64,000 nucleotides of DNA from Lysobacter enzymogenes (GCF_023617245.1 NZ_CP067396.1:434001-498000); one strand, 5' to 3'. Positions 8,511-18,202 are shown, numbered from the stretch's first letter. Notes: generated by a model from the sequence alone, not told the origin. A program made the numbers and translations.

Positions 8511-8515
8511 GGACG

Positions 8516-10897
8516 TTACTTCTTCAAGGTGCGCTCGAACAACTCGTAGATGCGCCGGTATTCGTCGTACCACGCGTCGGCATGGACGAAGCCGTGGCGT
8601 TCCAGCGGGTACGGGGCGATCTCCCACTTGTCCTTGCGCAGTTCGATGAGCTTCTGGGTCATCATCACCGAGTCCTTGAAGAACACGTTGTCGTCGATCA
8701 TGCCGTGGGCGATCAGCAGGTTGTCCTTGAGCCCGGACGCGTACTCGATCGGCGAGGACTTCTTGTACGCCTCGGGATCGAGTTCGGGGGTGTTGAGGAT
8801 GTTGGACGTGTATTCGTGGTTGTACTGCGACCAGTCCGAGACCGGGCGCAGCGCGGCGCCGGCCTTGAACTTGCCCGGCGCGCGGTACAGCGCCATGAAG
8901 GTCATGAAGCCGCCGTAGGAGCCGCCGTAGATGCCGGCGCGGTCGCCGTCGCCCTGTTTGTTGGCGACCAACCAGTCCAGGCCGTCCAGGTAATCCTCGA
9001 GTTCCGGGTGGCCCATCTGGCGGTAGATCGCGGTGCGCCAGTCGCGGCCGTAGCCTTGCGAGGCGCGGTAGTCGAGGTCGAGCACGACGTAGCCCTGCTG
9101 CACCAGCAGGTTGTGGAACATCTGCTCGCGGAAGTAGTTCGGGTAGCGCTCGCTGACGTTCTGCAGGAAGCCGGCGCCGTGCACGAACATCACGATCGGG
9201 TACTTCTTGCCGGGCTCGTAGTTCTTCGGCCCGTAGAACTTGCCCCAGACCGTGCCGGCGCCGTGCTTGGACGGGACCTGCACGTATTCGGGCTGGATCC
9301 ACTCGCGCTGCTTGAAGCCGTCCTTGCGGGTGTCGGTGAGCTTGACAGTGTTCTCTCCGCTGGCATCGACCACCGCCAACTGCGGCGGCAGATAGCTTTC
9401 GGAGTAGCGCACCAGCACTTTGCGGCCGTCGGGCGAGAGCGCGAAGCTCTCCACGCCGTCGAGCGCGGTCACTTCGCGCACGCCGCCGCCGTTGCGGTCG
9501 GCCGCGCAGACTTCGTAGTCGCCCGGCCACTTGCGGTTGCACAGGAAGAAGAAGGTCTTGCCGTCGGCGCCGAGCTGCGGGTCGGAGACTTCCCACTTGC
9601 CCGAGGTGATCGGCTTGGGCGCGCCGCCGTCGCTGACGTACAGGTGCGAGTAGCCGCTTTGTTCCGACAGCAGCCACAGGCCGCCGTCGGGCAGCCAGCC
9701 GAAGTCGTTGTAGTCCCAGCCGATCCAGGCCTTGTCGTTGAGGCGGTGGCGGGTTTCGAGCGCGGCGCGGGCGAGGTCGACCGAGGCGATCCAGCGGTCC
9801 TTGTTGTCGGTGGCGCGGATCAGCACGCCGGCGTGGCGGCCGTCGTCGCTCCAGCGCACCGCGGCGCTGCGGCCGTCGCCGTCGGTCTCGATGCGCACCG
9901 GGCGGTCGCCCTTGAGCGGGTCCTTCTTGGCCGCCTTGCGCATCGCCGCGAGCGGGTCTTCGCCGATGCCCGGCAGCTTGTCGAACTTGAGTTCGCTGGC
10001 CTTGCCCGCGGCCACGTCGACCAGCCACAGCTTCTGCGGCAGCGGCTCGTTGCGGCCGACGCGGGTGCGCACTTCCTCGAATTCCTCGTAGCCCGATTCG
10101 GTCACGTACTTGGGCATCTTGCCGCTGGCGCCGGGCTCGCCCTTCTTGTCCTGGGTGACCGCGAGCAGGTAGCGGCCGTCGGGCGACAGCGCGGTGTCGA
10201 CGATCTCGACGTCGCTGCCGAGGTAGACCGCGCGCGGCGCGCGGCTGGGGTCGCTCTTGCGCCAGGCTTCGTCCTGCTCGCGCGAGGCTTCGCGCTGGGC
10301 GCGGTCGTTGCGCAGGGTGTCGATGGTGGACAGCTGGTAGTCGCGCAGCGCATCGGCCTTGGGCGCCTTGGCCGGGTCGTTCTGCGCCAGCACCTGCGCG
10401 GCCTGGCTCACGCCCTGGCCCGCGCGCCACTGGAACCACTGATTCTCGGCGCGGAACACCAGGTTGCCGTCGCGCGAGAACTGCGGGCGCGCTTCGGCCT
10501 CGTTGCTGCGGGTGACCTGGGTCAGCGCGCCGGAGCGCAGGTCGCGCACGAACACGTCGCCGTTGCGGATGAAGGCCATGCGCGCGCGCTGCGCGTCGTA
10601 GACCGGATTGACCGCGTCGAGGTCGTTGCGCGCGGCGCCGTCGAGGCGTTGCGGCGCGCCGCCGGCGGCGCCGGCCTGCCAGGTGTCGCGGATGGTCGCG
10701 CCGTCGCGCTTGAGCTGGTATTGCACGCGCTGGCCGTCCCAGGACCACCAGGCGCGTTCGACCGGCGGGCCGATCCAGTCCGGGTCGGCCATGGTGTCGG
10801 CCAGGGTCAGCGGCGCGGCGGCGCCGCTTTGGGCGAAGGCGGCGCTGGCGAGCAGGGCCAGCGGCAGGGCGGCGAGTCGGGCGTAGGCGAGGCGCAT
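8516..10897 (-). CDS. Exported S9-family (prolyl oligopeptidase / DPP4-type) serine peptidase
   Basis: 793 residues with a clear signal peptide (MRLAYARLAALPLALLASA, cut near AFA-QSG). The N-terminal two thirds form a beta-propeller (repeated blades such as SPDGRYLLAVT and LSPDGRKVLVRYS). The C-terminal alpha/beta hydrolase domain carries the triad: Ser in GIYGGSYGGFMT, Asp in HGMIDDNVFF and His in ERHGFVHAD. The DPP4-like subfamily cleaves short peptides, often after proline; specificity is not resolvable here. Likely periplasmic or secreted, and monocistronic. A very long open frame on the opposite strand is a GC artefact. Confidence 0.93.
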   Translation of the reverse strand: MRLAYARLAALPLALLASAAFAQSGAAAPLTLADTMADPDWIGPPVERAWWSWDGQRVQYQLKRDGATIRDTWQAGAAGGAPQRLDGAARNDLDAVNPVYDAQRARMAFIRNGDVFVRDLRSGALTQVTRSNEAEARPQFSRDGNLVFRAENQWFQWRAGQGVSQAAQVLAQNDPAKAPKADALRDYQLSTIDTLRNDRAQREASREQDEAWRKSDPSRAPRAVYLGSDVEIVDTALSPDGRYLLAVTQDKKGEPGASGKMPKYVTESGYEEFEEVRTRVGRNEPLPQKLWLVDVAAGKASELKFDKLPGIGEDPLAAMRKAAKKDPLKGDRPVRIETDGDGRSAAVRWSDDGRHAGVLIRATDNKDRWIASVDLARAALETRHRLNDKAWIGWDYNDFGWLPDGGLWLLSEQSGYSHLYVSDGGAPKPITSGKWEVSDPQLGADGKTFFFLCNRKWPGDYEVCAADRNGGGVREVTALDGVESFALSPDGRKVLVRYSESYLPPQLAVVDASGENTVKLTDTRKDGFKQREWIQPEYVQVPSKHGAGTVWGKFYGPKNYEPGKKYPIVMFVHGAGFLQNVSERYPNYFREQMFHNLLVQQGYVVLDLDYRASQGYGRDWRTAIYRQMGHPELEDYLDGLDWLVANKQGDGDRAGIYGGSYGGFMTFMALYRAPGKFKAGAALRPVSDWSQYNHEYTSNILNTPELDPEAYKKSSPIEYASGLKDNLLIAHGMIDDNVFFKDSVMMTQKLIELRKDKWEIAPYPLERHGFVHADAWYDEYRRIYELFERTLKK

Positions 10898-11688
10898 CGA
10901 ACGGGCTCTTGGGACAAAGACGGGGCAGGGTAGCAGCCGGCGGCGGCGCGGCGGGCCGGTCGTTGGTCATGGCGGCGGTGCGGATTCGGGCGGGTTCGGG
11001 GCGATTCCGGACGATTCGAGGCGATCCGGGTCCACAGGCGGAGCCGGCGGGCGATGCGCCGGCGTCGGGTTTGCGCGATCGGCGGTTTCGCGGCGGGCGC
11101 AAGCAGGGCGGAGAACTGGGGGCGACCGGGGCCGCCGCGGTCGGCGGCCTTGCAGGGGCGGCCATCCAGGATTGGGTGGCGATGCCGATGCGGATTCGCG
11201 GGCCGTTGTGGGAGGGCCTTCAGGCCCGACGCTTTTGTCTCCGCTCGATTCGTATCCCGGATCGGAAAGCGTCGGGCCTGAAGGCCCTCCCACAAGGGCG
11301 GGCGCGACGCTGCGCTTCGGAGCGGGAGCGCCGCAGACGAACGTTCGCGCTGACGCGTGCCCGTCCGCGCCGATCCGCGCGATCACGCGTCCGGCGCCGA
11401 TGTCGCCCAATGCTGCCCAATGCCGCCGTTTGTCGCAGCGGCCGCGCGCGCGAATCGCGCCGGCGCATCGCGCGAATCGTGTCCGCCGCCGCGCGCGCCC
11501 CGCCGAGCGCTTGACCGGCCGCGCCGCGTATTCGGCGCCAGTCGCCGAATGTCGCAGTTTCAGGCCCCGACCACGCCGCGCTCACCGCCTTTGCGGTTTA
11601 AGTGCTCCCACGAACCCGGCGCGCGCGGCGCATGCTGCGGCGCAAAAATGAACCCGACGGCGCACACCGCGCCGTGGAGGCACATCGC
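10898..11688. other. Gene-free 790-bp stretch between S9 peptidase and cydA
   Basis: Both neighbouring genes point outward. Apart from the 30-bp inverted repeat at 11206-11295, I see no credible coding sequence; open frames here are short, lack ribosome sites and have composition like random GC-rich DNA. The promoters of the two divergent genes must lie inside it, but no clear -35/-10 pair or FNR-like palindrome was found. Confidence 0.55.
11206..11295. repeat. Family-B repeat: perfect 30-bp inverted repeat
   Basis: The arms 11206-11235 and 11266-11295 are exact reverse complements (30 of 30), containing GGGAGGGCCTTCAGGCCCGA, with a 30-bp spacer. Each arm is itself partly palindromic (GGCCTTCAGGCC). 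Related copies lie at 33396-33510 and 43841-43980. Confidence 0.9.
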
Positions 11689-13089
11689 GTGGACGCCCTG
11701 CTGCTGTCGCGGATCCAGTTCGGCTTCGTCATTTCTTTCCACATCCTGTTCCCGGCCTTCACCATCGGCCTGGCCAGTTGGCTGGCGTTCGTCGAATGGC
11801 GCTGGCTGCGCACCCGCGACACCCTGTGGCGCGACCTGTTTTTCTTCTGGACCAAGGTCTTCGCCGTGTCTTTCGGCATGGGCGTGGTCTCCGGCATCGT
11901 CATGAGCTTCCAGTTCGGCACCAACTGGGCGGTGCTCAGCGAGCAGGCCGGCAGCATCCTCGGGCCATTGCTGTCGTACGAGGTGCTGACCGCGTTCTTC
12001 CTGGAGGCGACCTTCCTCGGGGTGATGCTGTTCGGCTGGGGCCGGGTCAGCGAACGCATGCATTTCCTGGCGACGTGCATGGTCGCGCTGGGCACGCTGA
12101 TCTCGACGTTCTGGATCATCTCGGCCAACAGCTGGATGCAGACGCCGACCGGCCACCGCATCGTCGACGGCGTGTTCGTTCCCGACGACTGGTGGGCGAT
12201 CGTGTTCAATCCCTCGTTCCCGTACCGCCTGGCGCACATGGTGCTGGCGGCGTTCATCACCACCTGCTTCGTGATCGGCGGCACCGGCGCGTCGTACCTG
12301 TTGCGCGGCATCCACGTCGAAGCCGGCAAGCGCATGCTCAAGGCGGCGGTGGTGTTCGCCGCGATCACGGTGCCGGCCCAGGTGTTCGTCGGCGACCTGC
12401 ACGGGCTCAACGCGCGCGAGCACCAGCCGATCAAGGTCGCGGCGATGGAGGCGCACTGGGAGTCCAACCCGCCCGGCGAGGGCGTGCCGCTGATCCTGTT
12501 CGCGGTGCCCAACGAGAAGGCCGAGCGCAACGACCTGGAAATCGCCGTGCCCAAGCTCGGCAGCCTGATCCTCACGCATACCCTGGACGGCGACATCCAG
12601 CCGCTGAAGTCGGTGCCGGCCAGCGAGCGGCCGCCGGTGAAGCCGGTGTTCTACGCGTTCCGGGTGATGGTCGGCCTGGGCATGGCGATGCTGGCGCTGG
12701 TGGCGTGTTCGCTGTGGCTGCTGTGGCGCCGGCGGTTGTACGAGTCGCGCGCGGTGCTGTGGGGCTGGCGGGTGATGATCATGAGCGGCTTCGCCGCGAT
12801 CCTGGCCGGCTGGTACGTGGTCGAGATCGGCCGCCAGCCGTACGTGATCTACGGCCTGCTGCGCACCGCCGACGCGGTCAGCCCGGTCGAGGCGGCGAGC
12901 GTGATGACCTCGCTGATCGTGTTCGCAGTGGTCTATTTCACCGTGTTCGGCGCCGGCTTCCGCTACCTGGTCAAGCTGATCCGCAAGGGCCCGCATCCGC
13001 ACGAGCCGCCGCCGCAGCGCATGCACGGCGACAAGACGCCGGCGCGGCCGCTGTCGGTGCCGGACGAATCCACCGAGGCCGGCGCGTGA
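11689..13089 (+). CDS. cydA: Cytochrome bd-type (CIO) quinol oxidase subunit I
   Basis: 466-residue inner-membrane subunit carrying the hemes of a bd-type terminal oxidase, reducing O2 with quinol electrons without pumping protons. Visible features: SRIQFGFVISFHILFPAFTIG (N-terminal heme His), KVFAVSFGMGVVSGIVM, YRLAHMVLAAF (axial His) and the GRQP signature in VVEIGRQPYVIYGLLRT. The region after VPAQVFVGDLHGLNAREHQP is short, the short-Q-loop pattern of cyanide-insensitive CioA. GTG 11689 is preferred because GGAGG sits 8 nt upstream; the longer reading back to 11602 lacks conservation. Transcribed with cydB, 57 bp downstream. Confidence 0.94.
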   Translation: MDALLLSRIQFGFVISFHILFPAFTIGLASWLAFVEWRWLRTRDTLWRDLFFFWTKVFAVSFGMGVVSGIVMSFQFGTNWAVLSEQAGSILGPLLSYEVLTAFFLEATFLGVMLFGWGRVSERMHFLATCMVALGTLISTFWIISANSWMQTPTGHRIVDGVFVPDDWWAIVFNPSFPYRLAHMVLAAFITTCFVIGGTGASYLLRGIHVEAGKRMLKAAVVFAAITVPAQVFVGDLHGLNAREHQPIKVAAMEAHWESNPPGEGVPLILFAVPNEKAERNDLEIAVPKLGSLILTHTLDGDIQPLKSVPASERPPVKPVFYAFRVMVGLGMAMLALVACSLWLLWRRRLYESRAVLWGWRVMIMSGFAAILAGWYVVEIGRQPYVIYGLLRTADAVSPVEAASVMTSLIVFAVVYFTVFGAGFRYLVKLIRKGPHPHEPPPQRMHGDKTPARPLSVPDESTEAGA

Positions 13090-13146
13090 GCGCGCCGGGC
13101 CAGAGCGGCGCCTGAGCGCCGCGGACGCGAGAGACGGAGAGCGACG

Positions 13147-14151
13147 ATGGACTATTGGCTGCCGGTGATCTGGTTCGGCGTGATCGGCTTCGGCGTATTG
13201 ATGTACGTGCTGCTGGACGGCTTCGTGCTCGGCCTGGGCATCCTGGCGCCGTTCGCCGAGGACGAGGACCAGCTCGACCACATGATGAACACCGCCGCGC
13301 CGATCTGGGACGGCAACGAGACCTGGCTGGTGCTCGGCGGCGTCGGCCTGCTGACCGCGTTCCCGAAGGCGTATTCGCTGGTGCTGTCGGCGCTGTACCT
13401 GCCGGTGCTGCTGATGCTGATCGCGCTGGTGTTCCGCGGGGTGGCCTTCGAGTTCCGGTTCAAGGCCCGGCGCGCCAAGGCGGCGTGGGGCGCGGCGTTC
13501 TCGCTGGGCTCGCTGTTCTGCGCGTTCGCCCAGGGGGTGATCCTCGGCGCGATCGTCGAGGGCATGCCGATGCAGGAAGGCAAGTACGTCGGCGGCATGT
13601 TCGACTGGTTCAGCCCGTTCTCGATGCTGACCGGCGCGGCGGTGGTGTTCGGCTACGCCCTGCTCGGATCGACCTGGCTGGTGCTCAAGACCGAGGGCCG
13701 GCTGCAGTACATCGCCCGCACCCTGGCGCGGCCGCTGGCGCTGGTGGTGGCGGTGTTCATCGGCCTGGTCAGCGCCTGGCTGCCGTTCCTGGACTCGCGG
13801 ATCATGGCGCGCTGGTTCGAGGGCGGGAATTTCTACTGGCTGTTCCCGGTGCCGCTGCTGGTGATCGCCAACGCCTGGGCGCTGTGGCGCTCGGTGCGGC
13901 GCGAGGGCCGCGACGGCGATCCGTTCGTGTACTCGCTGGGGTTCTTCGTGCTCGGCTTCGTCGGCCTGGTGCTGGGGATCTGGCCGAACATCGTGCCGGG
14001 GCTGACCCTGTGGGAGGCGGCCGCGGCGCGCTCCTCGCAGATGTTCGTGCTCGGCGGCATGGTTATCCTGCTGCCGGCGATCCTGGGCTACACCTACTGG
14101 TCCTACCGGGTGTTCCGCGGCAAGGTCGCGGCCGACGCCGGCTACCACTGA
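13147..14151 (+). CDS. cydB: Cytochrome bd-type (CIO) quinol oxidase subunit II
   Basis: 334 residues, all membrane helices, the normal CydB/CioB length. Starts MDYWLPVIWFGVIGFGVLMYV and has the family segments LLDGFVLGLGIL, NTAAPIWDGNETWLVLGG, FPKAYSLVLSALYLPV, VFRGVAFEFRFK and GMVILLPAILGYTYWSYRVF. It pairs with subunit I to build the oxidase. The ATG at 13147 follows a GGAGA-type ribosome site. No CydX-like small subunit is seen after it, as is usual for CIO-type operons. Confidence 0.95.
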   Translation: MDYWLPVIWFGVIGFGVLMYVLLDGFVLGLGILAPFAEDEDQLDHMMNTAAPIWDGNETWLVLGGVGLLTAFPKAYSLVLSALYLPVLLMLIALVFRGVAFEFRFKARRAKAAWGAAFSLGSLFCAFAQGVILGAIVEGMPMQEGKYVGGMFDWFSPFSMLTGAAVVFGYALLGSTWLVLKTEGRLQYIARTLARPLALVVAVFIGLVSAWLPFLDSRIMARWFEGGNFYWLFPVPLLVIANAWALWRSVRREGRDGDPFVYSLGFFVLGFVGLVLGIWPNIVPGLTLWEAAAARSSQMFVLGGMVILLPAILGYTYWSYRVFRGKVAADAGYH

Positions 14152-14198
14152 CGGCGGCGGCCGGACCCTCGCCCGGGGCCGGCGAAACGGCGCCGGGC

Positions 14199-14220
14199 GG
14201 CGCGGATCGCGGTCCGCGCC
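14199..14220. terminator. GC hairpin downstream of cydB
   Basis: GGCGCGGA/TCCGCGCC, perfect 8-bp stem with a 6-nt loop, about 50 bp after the cydB stop. No T-run follows, so it may only stabilise the 3' end or assist Rho-dependent termination. Confidence 0.4.
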
Positions 14221-14347
14221 GGCCTACCACCCGCGGACGCGCCCCGCGCTGAACGCGGAAGTACGCGCGGCCCGAACGGGCGGGTATGCTGTGCGTCGCA
14301 TCTTCGATGCATAAAAAGCAGTCTCCCCCGGCTGCATCGCCCGGCCC

Positions 14348-14617
14348 ATGCAAGCCTACGTGTACAAAAGTCTGCGCAAGCCAGACACCTACGTATTCCT
14401 GAGCGCGCGCGACGATTTCGCGCGCCTGCCCGAACCCGTTCTCCAGCAACTGGGTTCGCTGCAATTCGTGCTCGAAGTCGAGCTGTCGCCCGAGCGCAAA
14501 CTGGCCCGCGCCGACGCGGCGACGGTGCGCGAGAACCTCGTCGCGCGCGGCTTCCACATCCAGTTCCCGCCGGTGCCCGGCGCGCCCGTCGCGGAGGCTG
14601 CGCAACCCGATGCCTGA
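14348..14617 (+). CDS. YcgL-domain protein
   Basis: 89 residues. The YcgL family pattern is clear: MQAYVYKSLRKPDTYVFL, LPEPVLQQLGSLQFVLEVEL and ADAATVRENLVARGFHIQFP. Small cytosolic alpha/beta proteins of unknown biochemical role. The stop overlaps the start of the ankyrin-repeat gene by 8 bp, so the two are translationally coupled. The ATG at 14348 gives the conserved N-terminus. Confidence 0.92.
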   Translation: MQAYVYKSLRKPDTYVFLSARDDFARLPEPVLQQLGSLQFVLEVELSPERKLARADAATVRENLVARGFHIQFPPVPGAPVAEAAQPDA

Positions 14618-17600
14618 CGCTCCCACCTCGCGCGCCCTGTCGAAGGGCTTCGCCATCGCCCTGGCCGCCGGCCTGGCGCTGGCGTTGGCGACCGGCTTCG
14701 GCGGCACGCCGGCGGGGGCGGTCGTGGCGCTGCTCGGCGGCGCCCTGGCGCAGCCGGCGTTCGCGCTGGCGGCGCGGCTGTGGCGCCAGCGCGGCGACGC
14801 CTCGGCGCAGGCGCCCGACTGGAAGCCCGAACTGCTGAACCTGGCCGCGCTGTGGGGCGGTGCCACCGCTGCGACCGCGGCGCTGGCGGCATGGCCGCTG
14901 AGTTCGCTGCTGCAGACCGGCTCGTTGCTGGCCGCGCTGGGCCTGAGCGTGGTCGCCGGCCTGCTGCTGCTGGGGCTGTGGCGGCTGTGGCCGCTGTGGC
15001 AGGGCAGCGAGCGCGACGGCGCCGCGCTGCCGCCGCAATGGGCGCGTCTGCCCGACCTCGACCTGGGCGCCTGGCGCGGCCTGGGCGTGGCCGGCATCGT
15101 CGCCGGCCTCGTCGCGCTGGTCCTGTTGCTGGCCTGGCCGGGCCTGCTCGGCGGCGGCGCGCGCTGGACCCTGGCGGTCGCCTTCGCCCTGGCCTCGCCG
15201 GCGCTGCACGTGTTGCTGCAGGCGATCCGCCCGGCCGACGCGCTGCCCGGGGCCGAGTTCGATCCCGAACTCGACACCGTCCACGGCCACGACGAACGCC
15301 TCGACGGCGACCCCAACGAACTCGGCGACGCCGAACTGGCGCAGGCGCTGTACGTCGCCGCGCGCGCCGGCAAGGTCGAGCGCGCGCTGGAGCTGATCGA
15401 ACTGGGCGCCGACGTCAACGCGGCGCCGCCGGGCGAGGACGGACGCGACCGCCGCAGCCTGCCGGTGCTGGCCGCGGTGCTGCCCGACCTGCGCCTGCTG
15501 CGCGCGCTGATCGGTCGCGGTGTCGACCTCAACGCCGCCCACGCCGGCATGACCCCGCTGCTGGCCGCCACCCGCGACAGCTGGCACGGCCGTCCCGACG
15601 CGGTCATGACCCTGCTCGCCAACGGCGCCGACCCGCGCCTGGCCGACCACGAAGGCAACACCGCGCTGCACCACGCCGCGCGCAGTTCCGACCCGGGCGT
15701 GGCCGCGCTGCTGCGCGACGCCCAGGCCGAGCTGGAGACGCTGAACCACGACGGCCTCAGCCCGCTCGGCGTGGCCTGCGCCAGCGGCAACTGGCGGCTG
15801 GCCAAGTTCCTGCTCGAGCGCGGCGCCAAGACCGAGCACCCCGGCGGCTCGCCGGCGCTGCTGGCCGCGGCCGGCGGCGACGAAGACGATCCGGCCGGGG
15901 TGCAGCTGCTGCTCAAGCACAAGGCGCGGATCGACGCGCGCGACGGCCAGCGCCGCAGCGCCCTGCACACCGCCGCCTTCGCCGGCCACCAGGACATCGT
16001 CGCGACCCTGCTCGCCGCCGGCGCCGACGCGGCCGCGATCGACAGCCAGCAACGCACGCCGGTGCTGGAAGCCGCGCGCGGCGGCCGCCCGGCGGTGCTG
16101 GAGAAACTGCTCGAACACCTGCCGCAGGGCGGCGCCGAACACGCCAAGGCGCTCGACGCCGACGGCGCCAGCGCGCTGATCCTGGCCTGCCAGGCCGAGA
16201 CCGCCTCGCCGCCGCTGGTGCTGCGCCTGCTTGAACTGGGTCTGGACGCCGAACTGCGCGACCGCCACGGCAAGCGCGCGGTCGACCGCGCCGCCGAGGC
16301 CGGGCGCTGGTCGCTGGTGGCCGCGCTCGACCGCGCCTATCCGCTGCCGGCCGCGGTCAGCGGCGAAGGCGACGCGGACGCGCCCGACGGCGAACGGGTG
16401 ATCGTCGACCGCATGCCCGCCGCGCTGCTGCGCGACGGCCTGCGTGAGGGCCGCTCCAGCGAATTGACCGGCCTGGCCAAACTGCTGAGCCCGGCCGAGC
16501 TGGGCGCGCAGCTGCACGAAGAGGACGGCCAGGCGCCGACCGCCGAGCGCATCGACTGGCTGCTGGGGCAGGGCGCCGACGCCAACGTGCGCAACGCCGC
16601 CGGCGACACCGTGTTGTTCGCCCTGCTCGACCGCGCGCCCGGCTCGCTGCCGGCGCTGCATGCGCTGCTGCGCCGCGGCGTGTCGCCGGCCGGCCGCGGC
16701 GGCCTGGGCCGGTTCCTGGCCACCTGCTCGGCCGGCGAACAGGCCGCGCGCGGGCTGGAGCAGTTCGCCCTGGACCTGATCGAACGCGGCGCCGACGCGT
16801 TCGCGCGCACCCCGGCCGGCGACCCGCCGCTGGCGATCGCGGTGCGGCTGGGCTGGGCGCGCCTGCTCGAGCGCCTGCTCGCCGCCGGCGTCGACCTCAA
16901 CGCGCGCGACAGCCACGGCATGAGCGCGCTGCACCTGGCCGCGGCGCTGGGCCGCGAGAACATGCTCAAGCGGCTGGTCGCCCACGGCGCCGCCCCGGAT
17001 CTGCTCGCCGCCGACGGCCAGACCCCGCTCGGCGTGGCGCTGGCCTCGGGCCGGCGCGACCTCGCCGACTGGCTGGACTGGCGCGGCTGGCCGCTGCCCA
17101 AGCGTCCGCTGCGCGCCGGCGACGTGCCCGCCGCGGCCATCGTCGGCGACGCCGACGCGGTGCGGCGCCTGCTCGACCTCGGCCTGTCGGTCGACGCGCC
17201 CGACAGCCAGGGCTGCACCGCGCTGCTGCGCGCGGCCGGCGGCGGCCATCGCGCCGTGGTCGACCTGCTGCTGGCGCGCGGCGCCGATCCGGGCCGCGCG
17301 GCCAACTCCGGCGCCACCCCGCTGTCGGCGGCGGTGAGCATGCGCCACGCCGAGATCGTCGACCGCCTGGTCGCCGCCGGCGCCTCGCTGGAGCAACGCC
17401 TGCCGGGCGACCTGACCGTGCTGATGGTGGCCTGCGCGCTGGGCCTGACCGACCTGGCCGCGCGCCTGCTCGCCGCCGGAGCCGACGTCCAGGCGCGCGA
17501 CGCGCAAGGTCGCATGGCCCTGCACTGCGCGGCGATGTACGGCTTCACCGCGCGCGAACGCAGCCGCCTGGTGGCCCTGTTCGACACCCTGCTGCTGGCC

Positions 17601-17996
17601 GGCGTCGACGCCGACCAGTCCGCCGCCGGCGCCACCCCGCTGCTGCTGTTGCTGGGCGCGCGCGCCGAACCGGGCACCGCCGCCGACGAAGACGTGCTGA
17701 TCGCCGGCCTGGAGCTGCTGCTCGACCACGAGGCCTCGCTCGACGTGCAGGACCCCCGCGGCTTCGGTCCGCTGCACCTGGCCGCGCTGCACGGCCTGCT
17801 GCGGGTGGTCCAGCGCCTGCTGCGCCACGGCGCCAACCCGGACCTGCGCGACGCCCTCAACCGCACCCCGCGCGAAATCGCGGTGATGCGCGGCTTCGTC
17901 GACATCGCCGCCGAATTCGCCCCGGCGACCGCGGGCAACGGCAACAACGGCGGCGTATCGATGGCGCGGTTCCTGCGCGGCGGGCCGGGAAACTGA
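14610..17996 (+). CDS. Large membrane-anchored ankyrin-repeat protein
   Basis: 1128 residues. The first ~210 hold about six hydrophobic segments (GFAIALAAGLALALATGFGG, VVAGLLLLGLWRLWPLW, VAGIVAGLVALVLLLAW and others), predicted membrane helices. From about residue 245 to the end there are some 15-20 ankyrin repeats (for example GNTALHHAARSSDPGVAALL, SALHTAAFAGHQDIVATLLA, GMSALHLAAALGRENMLKRL, GFGPLHLAALHGLLRVVQRL), ending with a Gly/Asn-rich tail. It would be a membrane-tethered protein-binding scaffold facing the cytoplasm (inference). Coupled to ycgL, a pairing I associate with Xanthomonadaceae. No enzymatic domain seen; function unknown. Confidence 0.9.
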   Translation: MPDAPTSRALSKGFAIALAAGLALALATGFGGTPAGAVVALLGGALAQPAFALAARLWRQRGDASAQAPDWKPELLNLAALWGGATAATAALAAWPLSSLLQTGSLLAALGLSVVAGLLLLGLWRLWPLWQGSERDGAALPPQWARLPDLDLGAWRGLGVAGIVAGLVALVLLLAWPGLLGGGARWTLAVAFALASPALHVLLQAIRPADALPGAEFDPELDTVHGHDERLDGDPNELGDAELAQALYVAARAGKVERALELIELGADVNAAPPGEDGRDRRSLPVLAAVLPDLRLLRALIGRGVDLNAAHAGMTPLLAATRDSWHGRPDAVMTLLANGADPRLADHEGNTALHHAARSSDPGVAALLRDAQAELETLNHDGLSPLGVACASGNWRLAKFLLERGAKTEHPGGSPALLAAAGGDEDDPAGVQLLLKHKARIDARDGQRRSALHTAAFAGHQDIVATLLAAGADAAAIDSQQRTPVLEAARGGRPAVLEKLLEHLPQGGAEHAKALDADGASALILACQAETASPPLVLRLLELGLDAELRDRHGKRAVDRAAEAGRWSLVAALDRAYPLPAAVSGEGDADAPDGERVIVDRMPAALLRDGLREGRSSELTGLAKLLSPAELGAQLHEEDGQAPTAERIDWLLGQGADANVRNAAGDTVLFALLDRAPGSLPALHALLRRGVSPAGRGGLGRFLATCSAGEQAARGLEQFALDLIERGADAFARTPAGDPPLAIAVRLGWARLLERLLAAGVDLNARDSHGMSALHLAAALGRENMLKRLVAHGAAPDLLAADGQTPLGVALASGRRDLADWLDWRGWPLPKRPLRAGDVPAAAIVGDADAVRRLLDLGLSVDAPDSQGCTALLRAAGGGHRAVVDLLLARGADPGRAANSGATPLSAAVSMRHAEIVDRLVAAGASLEQRLPGDLTVLMVACALGLTDLAARLLAAGADVQARDAQGRMALHCAAMYGFTARERSRLVALFDTLLLAGVDADQSAAGATPLLLLLGARAEPGTAADEDVLIAGLELLLDHEASLDVQDPRGFGPLHLAALHGLLRVVQRLLRHGANPDLRDALNRTPREIAVMRGFVDIAAEFAPATAGNGNNGGVSMARFLRGGPGN

Positions 17997-18008
17997 GCCG
18001 CCGCGCGG

Positions 18009-18202
18009 CGCTTGCGACACGGGCTTGAACCCCCGCGGTCGCAGCGTGCGCAGCGCCTACAGCCGGAAACGAAACTGCAGCCGCTGCCTGTAGGAGCGGC
18101 GCGAGCCGCGACCGCGCCACCGCGCTTGCGGCGCGAGCTTGAAGCCCCGCGGTCGCGACTTGCGTCGCTCCTACAGTCGGAAGCGAAGCGGCGGCCGCGA
18201 TT
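18009..18202. repeat. Family-A dispersed repeat, two units in inverted/direct array
   Basis: Between the convergent ankyrin and Kef genes. It contains GCTTGCGRCRCGRGCTTGAA, CCCCGCGGTCGC and TGTAGGAGCGGCGCGAGCCG segments repeated about 115 bp apart, the same modules as at 8225-8510. No gene is seen in 17997-18229. Confidence 0.8.

Noticed and set aside
8222..10933. A 903-codon open frame opposite the S9 peptidase
   Set aside because: Runs through intergenic repeats and has no recognisable domain; the peptidase on the minus strand is complete with signal peptide and triad.
11602..11688. A longer N-terminus for cydA
   Set aside because: The extra 29 residues are Arg-rich and unlike any CydA; a GTG at 11689 with a well-spaced GGAGG gives the conserved start.
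14142..18020. A 1292-codon open frame opposite the ankyrin gene
   Set aside because: Low-complexity Arg/Gln/Ala product with no fold; an artefact of strong codon bias on the other strand.
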